From Stercorarius parasiticus (taxonomy: Eukaryota > Chordata > Aves > Charadriiformes > Stercorariidae), in the NCBI GenBank assembly GCA_013396915.1, contig VWZL01005037.1:479140-543139 (forward strand): a stretch of 64,000 nt of DNA. The letters are read 5' to 3'. Position numbers and translations under genes: made by a program. Positions within the stretch are counted from its first letter, which is position 1. Each line of letters opens with the position of its first letter. Shown piece by piece: positions 35,001 through 46,109 of the stretch. Below the pieces are notes generated by a model. The model was not told the DNA's origin. It saw only the letters and a list, made by a program, of their open reading frames with translations, and did not search any database.

Positions 35001-35320
35001 ACAGCTGCTCTGTTTTCTTTCTTAGTGCACTTTTATTTTATTTGCACTTTTGTAGTTTCATCTTGATGACATGGCTATTATTTTATAGCAGTTTCAAGCA
35101 GTTAATTAATGAACTGCGCACATGTGACATGACACCACCTTGCCCAATTATCTCTGGCATCTATTTTTATGGTACAAAGCACTGCTGCTTTGTGAATTAT
35201 TTTAGATTATAAATTGGCTCTGGAAGCTGTTATTTTAATAGCCAAAACAATACAAGAGCAGTGCTTGATGGCTGACATGGAGCAATGACAAATTGCCATG
35301 CATGATCTCATGAAATCCAC
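35001..35320. other. AT-rich block, strong-looking candidate for conserved non-coding DNA
   Basis: A non-repetitive segment with many long unbroken developmental-type motifs: gcacttttattttatttgca, ggctattattttatagcagt, gcagttaattaatgaactgc (arms GCAGTT at 35098-35103 and AACTGC at 35112-35117), attattttagattataaatt and gcttgatggctgacatggag. There is no open frame. Enhancer function is inferred from appearance only. Confidence 0.35.
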
Positions 35321-37017
35321 CAAAGGACTTGGAGACCTTTGATAATGCTTCTCTGTTTTTCAGATGTGTATCTCTTGTTAAATCCACAACACCTTATGAT
35401 GTCCTTAAAAACAAATTGCCATATTGCTGACAACCTGTAAATGATTGAGCCGTGCAGAATTAGGGAGAGAATGCATAACACAACTTTAGACTGATTTTTC
35501 ACAGGATCTTTTTGCTGGTAATAGCAGACCAAAAATATTGTTGCGTACATACCGGAATTTAAACACAAAGACAAACATTTTAAGGTCAAGTTGTGTCTGG
35601 CACTGTATTTTCAGCCTTGTAAAGGCAAATGCACGATACATCGGGGGAACTTGAGCAGAGATCATGTCCTGATGTCACCCATCCCCATTCCTCAAGGGAG
35701 AACAAAAGGGACAAGGGTAGGTAAAATCCCTCTGTCTTCCCTTCTTGATTGCATCAGAAGTGAGCTATGACTGGCTGATGTGCTGTACCCTCGCTAGAAG
35801 TGAGGTATCTCAGTAGTTTTCTGTATGAATCATTGTGTCTTGGTCATCACTGATGACTATACTGCCCTGTCAGGCTCATATAGAAATCCAAAGCATGATC
35901 CTTTTGTGGGACCTGAATTTGTTTTGAAATTCACCTTACGTCTTATGGAAACATTTTCTCCAGATTTTTTCCTTCAGTATTGCACAACTTACAGCCAAAA
36001 GGCTTCACCCAAAATAAAACTGTAGCAGAAACTTAGGTCTGTTTTAGTAAGAGCCCTCTTGAAAACATTTCCAAGGGTTTCAAACATCTGGCCAAAGGAA
36101 AAGAATTTCAACCCGTTCCATACTTGTTTGATTGCAATGTACCCTCACTTTCAAATTGGATATGCTATCAATGAAACACATCACCTAAATCTTATTATTT
36201 TTATGCGCTACATTACAAATACATTAGTCACTTACTGTGAATATTCATAGAAATGTTCCTTCCCTTCATCTGAACTTGATGAAAATATTTCCCAACAATT
36301 AAATACATTTTAATTTTGATATAGAAGTGCAAATTCTGTTCCTGCAACTTTACCCTACAAGCTGACACGTATGCTTTAAAAATTAATTTCAAATATGTGC
36401 ACAAATTGCCAATTATGTGTAAGAATGGAAATACATTATAGCTGAAGAATGAATTCCTCTCTTTGCACAAAATGTAGAGGAAATGTTCTCTGTCTCTCAC
36501 AAATGTCTCTTTCATGCACAAATATACACATTTATTAGAATACATTCATGTACAAAAGATTCTGAGATAGAAAGAAATGAAAATAATGTTTTCAGTTTAG
36601 AATGTGATCCTTTAATAGGAATTTCTCATTGTAATATGATTCTATACTTGAATATGTTGATGTAGAATAAAAAGCAGTATTATAGATGCAAACATCAATT
36701 CACTAAAACTAGCAATAGTTAGAGAAAAAAGTCTATATTTTGGGAGTGGTTTGGGACTCATTTTGGATGGGAAGCCAGAAGTTCAGATGCATTCCTTAGT
36801 CTTTTAAAATTTTTTCCATATCACGGGAGCTTCTTTAATTCATATCCATTAGCTTTTCCAGACCTTTTTCCCAGATCCATGTCAGTCCCTCACTGCCTTT
36901 TTCCATTTCACAAGACATTCATGATCTACTCTTATCGTTTTCTTTCTATTTCAGGCTTTTTTTACAGCTCCCTTTACTGTAGTATCTGAGCAGTTCATGT
37001 TCTCCATTGTACTCATC
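35321..37017. other. AT-rich non-coding sequence, no gene seen
   Basis: Open frames at 35308-35589, 35825-36025, 36059-36250 and 36228-36545 have no family signal and no splice context. The sequence is otherwise plain. Confidence 0.65.
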
Positions 37018-37112
37018 CTTACAATACTCAAGTGTAACTTCATGAGAAGCAAGGGAAGTACTATTATCCCCATTTTATAGCTCAATAATTGAAAAAAAGA
37101 AAGTCTCAGATC
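37018..37112 (-). repeat. MIR fossil, antisense
   Basis: On the plus strand, gggaagtactattatcccca then ttttatagctcaataattga is the reverse complement of the MIR segment 'ctgtaaaatggggataatagtacttccc'. The preceding tactcaagtgtaacttcatg fits the expected 'catagggttgttgtgaggat' side less well. This is one of the clearest old repeats in the window. Confidence 0.7.
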
Positions 37113-37205
37113 CATAACTGCAACGGTATTTAGGTACCTAATTCCCTTTGAAATCAGTGAGAGTTAGATACCTAAACAGAACTGCGACTGTGATGGAGGG
37201 AGAGC
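37113..37205. repeat. Ancient palindromic amniote repeat ('ttaggtacctaa' type)
   Basis: TTTAGGTACCTAA (37129-37141) and TTAGATACCTAAA (37164-37176) form an inverted repeat with one mismatch around ccctttgaaatcagtgagag. TTAGGTACCTAA alone is a 12-bp palindrome. This matches the old sauropsid repeat 'ttaggcgcctaactcccattgaaatcaatgggagttaggcgcctaaa'. The family name is not assigned. Confidence 0.6.
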
Positions 37206-39249
37206 TGGAACCAGACCTTCAGCTAATGACCTGCTTATTAAAACATCCTTTCTTATACCATTAATTCTTTAAACCAGATACTTTCTGCCACCATTTTATA
37301 TTTGCCCATCACTCATAAACAAATTATGTGAGGGTGTTTCTCACCCCCCTGTCTTATATATATACGTGAATATCTTCTGAACTATAGCTATTTCTTTTCA
37401 ATATTTTGTGTGCCTTGGACTGCAACAGAATTTGGGAAGCATGAAGTGATAAACTAAATTCAAACAATGGGGAAAGTAGTCATGGAAACTCCAGAGTCCC
37501 ACCAAAGAGAGACTGCTACTTTTAATTATTCTTTGCAGGGAGGAAATCTTAAAAGTCTAGAAGCAGGGGAGCAATGGCTCCTGAAATGGGAAAAAATGAC
37601 ACTGCAGTGGAAATCAGGTAGATATTTGCAAAACTGAATGGAAGAGAAATCACTATGAAGAACATTACAGTATAATTCACAGTACTCCATAGAGTTCCTC
37701 TCTCTATCTATCACTTGATTTTCAGAAGTCGTTAAATTAACACTTTGTGAAGTTTACTGCATGCCAAATGAGAGGAAGACAAACTCTAGAGGTGTGCATA
37801 CTGACCAGAGCAAAAGGAAAGTGAAACTTTTGGATAAGAGCATCTTCAAATTATTCTGTATTCCTAAACAATGGGTTACACAGACAGTATTTCAGTACAA
37901 GGCTAATTACGGTATTCCTCAGAGAATCCTTTGAGAAGAAATAAACACATGCATGGCTGGAAGCATTTAGGAAGAAAAAATCAGACTATTTTCATAGTTT
38001 GTAATGCAACTGTTTTGAAATAGCAGAAATAATACACAGCACAGATGCAACGCATCTGCTCAGACATCTCTGCTTTTCAGCATGTTAAAGCGATTCAGAC
38101 GACCTACTGTTATGCTCGGAGTCATTTGAACAGGCCCCCTAGTATCTAAGAGTAGGGAGTCTGTTTCAGCCTTAGAGATTTTGGTTTTAGCTCCATATTA
38201 TACTTAGCCTCACCACAGAGGATTTTTTATGTTTCTTTAATTTTATTTCTCTCCTTTGAAGAGACTTAAAATACTTTGCTGTTATTTTCTTTACAATAAT
38301 AGATAGCATCACTGTATGTTAATGCCAGAGGTGCTGGATGGACAACTTAAGAATGGAAAGCAGCAAGGTGAGAAATGTCTAATACAAAAATAACTGGCTA
38401 GGGCAGTGCCGTCTTTTTTCTCTCCCACACAATTTCAGTATCAAAGAATAATGTAAAGAGCCTAGTTTAGATAAGGATTCAGATATACTCAAGTCATGTT
38501 TGTCCAACTAAGCATCAAATGCAGCAATGATGAAAATTAATCTTCCTGTATTTGCTTAAACTTGCAACCATTCAGACCAAGTAAGCTAACTTCATAGTTA
38601 AAGAAAATGTTCCAGATAGGCGTGAATTAAATAGGTAGAATCATGAGAGACTCTGAGTAAAGATTTGGGGTGATTTTATTGTAGATGGATGAGCCCATTG
38701 TTAGTTGCAAGGGGAAAATGAGGAATTACTGATGAAGGGCTAGAAAAAGTGAAGAGACCAAGTAATGCAGAATTAGAAAATGTTGCCAGGTAGTGCATAT
38801 ATTGTCAAAAAAGTCTTACTTTGAACAAAGAAGGAGAAAGTAAGCACAGAGGAGAAAAAAACCTCAACACTCTTTAAGTCTTTGGAAAATGTTAGAAGTC
38901 ATTGATTCAAGATTATTCAAGTTCATACACAGAAGAGCTTAGATAAGATCAACCGGATAAAAACTGTGATATTTGTCATTTCTAATTCCAGTAATTAAGT
39001 GCTGTTCTAATTCTACTTGAGAAGGCCTCAGTGGGATTATAATAATGGCATAATGATGGAAACAAAGACAAAGAAAGGATCAGAACTACTACAAAAAGAA
39101 AGGATATTGAAAAATTCATGACACACAGGCAATGACTGTCCTTAAAAGGTTAACCTTTGCTGACAGTTGCTGTAACAAAGGTGTGCAAGATATCTTGTTC
39201 CCTATGTATTTTCCAAAAAAAAAAGAGAAAAAAGGAAAAGACAGAAATA

Positions 39250-39267
39250 ATTGTGATATATCACAAT
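39250..39267. repeat. 18-bp perfect palindrome
   Basis: ATTGTGATATATCACAAT reads identically on both strands. A palindrome of this length is near what chance allows in 64 kb of AT-rich DNA, so no role is proposed. Confidence 0.85.
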
Positions 39268-39410
39268 GATATTTCCTGCAGTTGCAACTGAGGACATTCT
39301 TCATAATGATCATAATTTTTTTAGATGGTTGATTTTTAAGACAAAATATTTTTTTTGGTCAAAATATAGCAGTTTACTGAGAAAAAACCTACCAGCTTTA
39401 AAAAGTAGTG

Positions 39411-39445
39411 GAAGAGAGAGAGAGAAAGAAAGGGAGGGAAAAAGG
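39411..39445. repeat. Purine-rich (GA)n simple repeat
   Basis: Five to six GA units at 39412-39423 grade into aaagaaagggagggaaaaagg. This is low-complexity sequence only. Confidence 0.85.
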
Positions 39446-40660
39446 TAAAAGTGAACTACCTCACAATTAAATTATTAGGTCAAGCATCAGAGTTGTAGGA
39501 TCTAAGATTCACAAAGCAAGGAGTTAGACCTTGATGACCCACTCCACAGGTGACTCTGCCTGCTGTTTTACACCCTTTCTCAGTGGCCCTGAAATGTGTA
39601 CAATATATGCAAGACTAACTAACTCCAATGGGAAAGTGCGAAAACTCCCAAATTACTGATATCCTTGAGATTTAGTTACTCATTAAAATGCGTGAATGTC
39701 ACCCAGTGGAAGAGTGACGTTCATGTCCTTATTGCAAGAAGGGTGCTTTAACTCTTCCATATTGCTTCACCACAACTGATCTAGGTTCATCTCAGGGAGA
39801 AACGGGGAATTTTAGAAATCTCGGAGACTTTGGCAAGCAGGAAAATCATTTTCCTTCCAAACCTGGCGTAGAAAGGAATCAGACTTTTGTTTGCCTCCAA
39901 GGACCTCTGGAATGGAACTCCCCTCCCTTCAGACCTTGAAAGTCACTTTGCTTCCCACCATCACATTGCTGGGAAACTTTATTATATGTAAATTTCCATC
40001 ATTCTTATTCCACTTTTCTTCCTTTCGCTCCATCCAAGTTATTTTGCCATCTCTACATTGAACCATTATTCAATGTCCCATAGAGGGTATAACGCACGGT
40101 CCTTATTAAGATACACATGTTCATGGAATAACCCAAAGCTCATTAAAAAGATAAACTTATATTAGAGAATTCGGTGCTATTCTCAGAGCATGCACAAAAT
40201 ATGGAGCAAATATTGTACTTATAATTGCATTTTAATTGAGCTGTATCCAGTATAAAAAGATAGTTGCATATGGACTGTCAACTTGAATAATATTTTAAGG
40301 TACATCTTTTAATTTTACTGCTTTTATTGTTACTATTACAGTTTGAGAAAGTTTCCCCACAGCTGTTTTTATTTTGTGAAAATCATTCATCCCATGAGCA
40401 TGACTGTAGCTGTGTGCAGTATACATAAATTCTTATGATCATTAAACACGTGTAGTTAAGGACTGTTGTGTATCCATACATGTTTCATTTTTTGCTTTGT
40501 GTTTAATTTTTCAGTGACTCTCCTTATTATTTCTATATCTCAGCTGTAGCACAAAAGGGAGATCTACAATTAACAAATAGCTTAATGCCATCCTGTTTGC
40601 TGCCCCTGTTATTGTTTAAAGCTTTTTTGAATTATTTTTTTATGGACTTATTTTGGCTCA

Positions 40661-41060
40661 AAACCTAGACGTGTTACTTCTTCCTCATCACTTTCCCCAG
40701 GCATCTGGTCCCTAGTGAGAATAGTCCTGTCCCACTCCTACAGCTGGCGCATCACTCTCCCACACAAACTCTCTGACAGGTCTCCGATTCTTCAGTGCAA
40801 GTTGCCTTTGCTTCTTGCACACAGTCTCTGCAACTGTCACCTTTTCCTTCCTTTCGCAGAATCCCTAATATTTCTCTCTTTCCTCCTGCTGCTCCGCTAA
40901 CTTCTCCCAGCTCTCCTGGCTTTTGTTCCAGTTCCTCTGCTCACATAAACACCCTGGGCTTCCTTCCTGCACTGCTTCTTTCCCCTGAACAATCCCGGTT
41001 ATTCATCACTTCTTCCCAGGCTCTCACTTACTTGTCTCCCCTTCCTAGAATTCCTAACTG
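40661..41060. other. Pyrimidine-rich stretch, strand-asymmetric
   Basis: The plus strand is dominated by C and T (many ctcc, ttcc and tctcc runs) for about 400 bases. This suppresses stop codons and leaves a 148-codon frame at 40795-41241 that is serine-, leucine- and proline-rich with no domain. No known repeat family was recognised. It may be an eroded transposon or simply biased sequence. Confidence 0.6.
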
Positions 41061-42100
41061 TTTTTTGACGATCCTCAGGCTGAAAATGATTTTGACATAC
41101 AAAGGATCACTTTTTCTAAGCAACAGCCAAGTCAGAGGAGCTACAGTTTACTGGGTTTCACATGAAAGCCAGGTGAAACAGGAAATTTTTCCTGATTTCA
41201 GTGCAGAACTACAAAGCAGTCCTAGAACTTCCGCAAAGTGAGAGTAATGAAAAGAAGCAAGCCTTTCTGTGAATGGATTGATACTGTACGTAGGTAATTT
41301 TGTGTTCCTTCAGATTTTGCAGAAAATATTTTACAGCACTCTTCTTGATTATTTCCTTTTCACGAACACAGTCATTCCAGCCTGAAGAACCCGCCTCCAT
41401 TTGGCTTAGGCTTCACTAATTTAGCGATTAACATTTAACAGCCAGATTGTTTTCCCAAGCCCAAGGGCACTAGTGCAAGAAAATATCTTCTGATCTATAA
41501 CCTCATTGCAATCTCAGAGCTCCTAAAACCTAACTTTTTTATTCTAATCATTTTTGCTGATGCAGGAGCCAGTCATAACTGTACTGCAAGTAGCAAAATG
41601 CTACACAATACTCTCTAGTCAGACAGCATTTATTGTGCTGTAATTTGTTCTAAGACAGTAGGGGAGATGCAGATTCTAGAGAGGCATATTAATCTGTAGG
41701 TCAAACAATAACAAAATATTGAAAAACTGTCTTAATGATTTTTTACATTGTGGTGGAAAAGCACGCAATTCCATAGAGAGGTGCTGGCGATCTCATAAAC
41801 CAGGAGAATAAAGCTGAGAGGTTTATTAATGCCACCGAGGCACCGAAATAGAATTTGTTTTATATCATGTACAACTGTATAGGTGTTTATTATTTATAAC
41901 ACATTCTTCTTTTTTAAAGGTCTCCATTCTAAGCCCTCTTCTGATGCTCCATAACTTGCTTTTCCCCATTGGTTTTAAACAGCAATTGTATTCCAGATGC
42001 AGCTTTAAATGGTGCTGTGTTAGCTGCTACCTTTCACTTTTTATTACAAAATTTAGTCTATTATACCAGCAGTATTTTTCATTGAAAAGTAAAAGTTAAA
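41061..42100. other. Non-coding sequence, no gene seen
   Basis: Nothing recognisable. A minus-strand frame at 41209-41400 is short and unrecognised. Confidence 0.65.
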
Positions 42101-43430
42101 AACTGCTGACTTCTTTGGGGGGTGTGTGGAAAGAGGTTGCTCTGTGTGTGCCATATGGCGCTCAGCACCTCGTAGGATCAGGCCCTAAACACCAGTAAAT
42201 CGCAATTCACTGACAGTGTGTCCCGTGCAGGCAGAGGCAAGGCACTGGTCCTGCCCAGCCCTGCTGGTGAGGCTCCTCTCTCGTTGGAAGCAATCACTAC
42301 TGACACCGTAAGCACCAAACCAGCTGTCACTGCTGTTCTTGGCAGTCAAAGTTGCATGGGGCCGCGTTGTAAAATGCTCAGCGGGGTAGGTGGGTTCCCA
42401 GCACTCGTGTGAAGAGAGCCCGGTACTCCTTAGAGCACAGAGTTTGCGTGCCCCTTTATTCTAAAAATCCAGCACTACAAAAGAAAGTGGTACAGAAAGG
42501 CCAGTGGTGAGGTGGTAGGGGCAGTGCTTACTCACAGAGAAGTGGTGGTACACCCATGAGAAACAATCCACTCCAGCTTAATGGCTCGTTACTGCCATTA
42601 GTCCCTCTCACATAAAGGTCAGCTGCCCAAAGCCTGGGTCATGCAGGAGCATCTCCAGCAGGACCTTCGGCACATCCATCTCATCCTGTTCACGGCAGAA
42701 CTGCTAATGACAGAGTGAGAGCCAACAACCACCAGGGACACGGGGCAGCCCCTATCTGCAGAGGTTACCACTGTCAGCCTGACCCCACACGTCCCTCACT
42801 CTTGCAGCACACTATTCAGGTCAGTTGTGAGTGACCATTTCCTCTGTCATCCCTGCTAAATTAATTAGCTCTTGCACAATAACCTGCCATTATAGGAGAC
42901 TAGATAAAGTGACCCTGCAGGCACCGTACTCCTAAACCCTGCTGCTGCACTGCTCGTCCAACTGCTCCCTCGCTGTCCACAATCAAACCGCTGGAGGTCT
43001 GACACCTAAACCAGCCTCTGGCAGCTGACCAACATGCTTTGGAGCCTGATTTCATGGTGTGGACAAGCTCAGCAGGCTGCAGCCTCCCTGCAGGGCAAAG
43101 GACCAGCCATGGGAGTCAGCCAGGAGCAGAAACCTGCAGCCACTGGCCTTGCAGGGAGGTTGGTGCTCACAGCCTGGAGACCCGAAACACCCAGGCAGGG
43201 AACAGGGCTTTCTTCTGTAGTGGGGGTTGACTGAATAATGTTTCAGTCTTTTAATATTCTGCTTATGCAGAAAACAATTGTGCTAATTACTTGTGGTGAT
43301 GCTTGTGTGTGATGGGAACACCTCTCCACAGGGCTGTCAGGTGGTGGCTTCTGCCAGGGCCAGGTGGTTGCAGATTGGTGGTGGGAGTGGGAGAATGAAG
43401 GGCTCCATATAGAGCCGTCTAGTAATCTGA
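42101..43430. other. GC-richer island, no gene recognised
   Basis: By eye this 1.3-kb part is about half G+C, against well under 40 % around it, with some CpGs (for example gggccgcgttg near 42360). Open frames (42218-42412, and two overlapping frames at 43034-43234) and a short stop-free stretch at about 42602-42718 show no known domain. There is no TATA box, clear CpG island or splice pair. It starts with an ancient repeat piece at 42155-42190. It might be an old retroelement, a regulatory patch or an unrecognised exon. Confidence 0.45.
42155..42190. repeat. Ancient amniote repeat fragment ('ctcagcacctcg.aggatcaggccc')
   Basis: The run gcgctcagcacctcgtagga, then tcaggccc, is close to the old sauropsid repeat end 'tgctcagcacctcgcaggatcaggccc'. 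It is short but the wording is specific. The family name is not assigned. Confidence 0.5.
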
Positions 43431-46089
43431 TAAGCTACTCAAACCCCTTGAGATGAGGAGTTTAACATTAGCCTTTTAAAAATGTACTGTTAAAGGCTTA
43501 CTCATAAAGTGCTGATATTTTTAAAAGTTATTTACAGCAGTAACATGTTTTCTCATAATTGCTTCGGTACCAGTACTAAGCGATGATAGTTTTTAGAAGT
43601 ACAATTGTTTGCAAAATATTTTCTCTACCAATTTGTGCCATAAGTACAGAACACTATGATAACAAGATCCTGTTTGTTTTAATGTATGACAATTGCTGTG
43701 TTTCTAGTTTTATTTTCTCCCTGCTTTTCGGCATAATCTGTTGGGGGAGATGTTGATGTGTGGTGAAATATAGCTGTAATGAAGCTCTATGTATACATAG
43801 TGGTAATAGTAGCAATCAGTGTGTCTTAATAGAAGCAGAAAGAACTTAAGATCTTTAGTGTGATCTGAAGCATCCATAGTCAGTATTTCTGTGGTAATTA
43901 CCAAGGAGAGACTGTGCTGATCATCAGTTATTCTCTTAGTATTCCCTTGTCTGTAGAATATATCAACCCTTACAGAAAAATAAAAACTAGATATTTTTTT
44001 CTAGGAAAGTTGATGTCTTTTTTCTGTGTCTCAATCTACGTCTTAAATTGCACATTCAGTTGACATCTAGAAGATACATTCATTTAAAGCACCAAATCAC
44101 CTCCTCATTTCTTAGCAAAGACAGATCTTCCATGGAAAAAGTAAGGAAGGATTAGCTAAAACAGCCAGTACACCACAGTAAAGCTTCCCAAAAGAGACTA
44201 CTCCAGCTAACAGCAACTTTTTCTGTATTTCTATTGCCCCTAGATCTGCTGAGGGAAAGCAGTAATAGCTGTGCATACCTACAGGGTTTGCAGACACCCC
44301 TGTACAATGGGTTTTTGAACTCGATTTCATACTGTTCCCCGTCTCTGCAATGCCTCCTCTTCTGCTATCCTACCTTTTCCAGGCAGCTCATTTGTTATGC
44401 ATCGTGCTCGCTGGCCCTTTGCACTCTTGGAGTTAGAGCAGGATTTGTCCCAGTTTCTGCTAGCATACCAGCAGTGTTAATGTTTAGTCTAAAAGTTTTA
44501 AATGGCAATGGTTTCCTTTTTTTTTTCTTTCTTTTATTTAACACCGTCGTCTGCTTATAAGAAATACTAGCAAGGAGAAAAAAAGTATGTGACCTATTAA
44601 AATGAAAGATTGCCCATTCTTGTAATTACAAGTAACAGGAAGCCTGGTAGTACCTTGTTTGTTAAATTCCTCTGACCTCTTCCAAAAAAAATTGTACAAA
44701 AAGTCACAGTTATTAGTACATCTAGAGCTAAGGTCCTGCTCTATGCACATGTGTTAGTCATTTACTAGATTTTTTCCCCCTCTTTCTTGCTACAACTGCA
44801 GTGAATTGATAGCTAGATATTCAAACACTGGTGGACAATCCCCTTTAGGCTGCCTTGGAAGAACTTGCTAATAACTAACTGCCGTTCTTCTCTGGCTCAG
44901 GTTCCCAGTTGCTGTAAGCTTATAAGGGGGCCCATTTCAACCTGGTTTGATAAAAAAGGACCTGTGAAGGAGTCCTAAAGACGCAGAGTCCTGGGGCAAC
45001 AGCAGTTTTAGGTCTGACTATGGAAAGGGAGAAGGAGACTAAAAACTCCCTACGGTTTTCAGGGTGGACTCCCTTGTGAAGGTTTAATGTGAAAACACTG
45101 GATTGCCAGGGCTTTTTCAGCCCACAATGGAAGGGGCTAAGCCTGCATGCTGCTTGGTCCCCAGGCCTTTGTCAGGGTCTGTCAGGTGTGAAGATTTAGC
45201 TTCTATTACAGGGACTAAAGGGATCAGCTGCAAATAAAATATATGCTGTGGATTAGACAAAAGCCCTGTTCCTTTGCTATACACACATCTATGCCAAAAG
45301 TTAAGTACCTCGGAGGACACCCATCGGTGCTACTCTGTGACTATAGGGTTGCTCTTAAGACCAATTTTGGAGTCTTCTCTTGTAATTTACTTTGCTCACT
45401 CTGAAGAACTGAAGCAGTTATCTAACACGGACTTTCAAATTTGAAAGATTGATCACATGAAAATGGAAATTATCATCATTTGACTCCAATTTACAGAACC
45501 AAACGTAGTCATTACCACAGTTGTGCATCTGAAATATTAGGTAGTTGCAATCTGGAATTTTTTTTCCCTACAAAAAAAACCTGTCAAGCTTCTATTCATA
45601 TTTATAGTGCACCTTTTCACAAAAAGTTTTTTATGTTCTTGTTCTGAACTTCTTTTAATAGGATCTTACATGTTATGAATGCTTATCTGCAAAATCAGAA
45701 GCAAACTTTTGGAAACCTAAGGGAAAAGAATAGCAAGGGGAAAAATAAAGTAACTGACTTTGAACTGAAAATGTAATTTGTTATGGCTATAAAACTAACT
45801 GAAATGAGGAAACAGAAATGAAAAACGGAAATCAATGAAGTTGTTTAACATGTATGTATAGAACACAAATGAACAAATAAGGTAGTGTTGTATACATCCT
45901 TTATTAATAACGTGACTGCTTTCTTATACATGTAGATAAGCATATTTAAAGCTAGGTTTAAAAAAAAGTAGAGGAAAACTGCTTGGCCCTAAATGAAGCA
46001 GAGGTTTTATTCCCTCAAGAAAGTTATTAGGACTGTTTGCTTATTTAAGTGACCTATATCTGTGCTAGTGAACTTCAACACCATGAAAG
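43431..46089. other. AT-rich non-coding sequence, no gene seen
   Basis: The frames at 43710-43904, 44112-44330, 44234-44560 and 45117-45320 are unrecognised and overlap on opposite strands. A T-rich pyrimidine run is at about 44513-44537. Nothing else is recognisable. Confidence 0.65.
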
Positions 46090-46109
46090 GTGCATGTATG
46101 TACATGCAC
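46090..46109. repeat. 9-bp inverted repeat, 2-base loop
   Basis: GTGCATGTA and TACATGCAC flank TG. It is short and may be a chance product of alternating purine-pyrimidine sequence. Confidence 0.75.

Larger units (their letters stand above)
37206..40660. other. AT-rich non-coding sequence, no gene seen
   Basis: Only short unrecognised frames occur (37526-37714, 39116-39313, 39266-39448). The stretch holds an 18-bp palindrome and a purine-rich simple tract. From about 40290 to 40640 the sequence is unique and AT-rich and might be a conserved block, but nothing specific supports that. Confidence 0.65.

Noticed and set aside
40795..41241. 148-codon plus-strand frame
   Set aside because: The pyrimidine-rich strand suppresses stops; the product is low-complexity Ser/Leu/Pro-rich without a domain.
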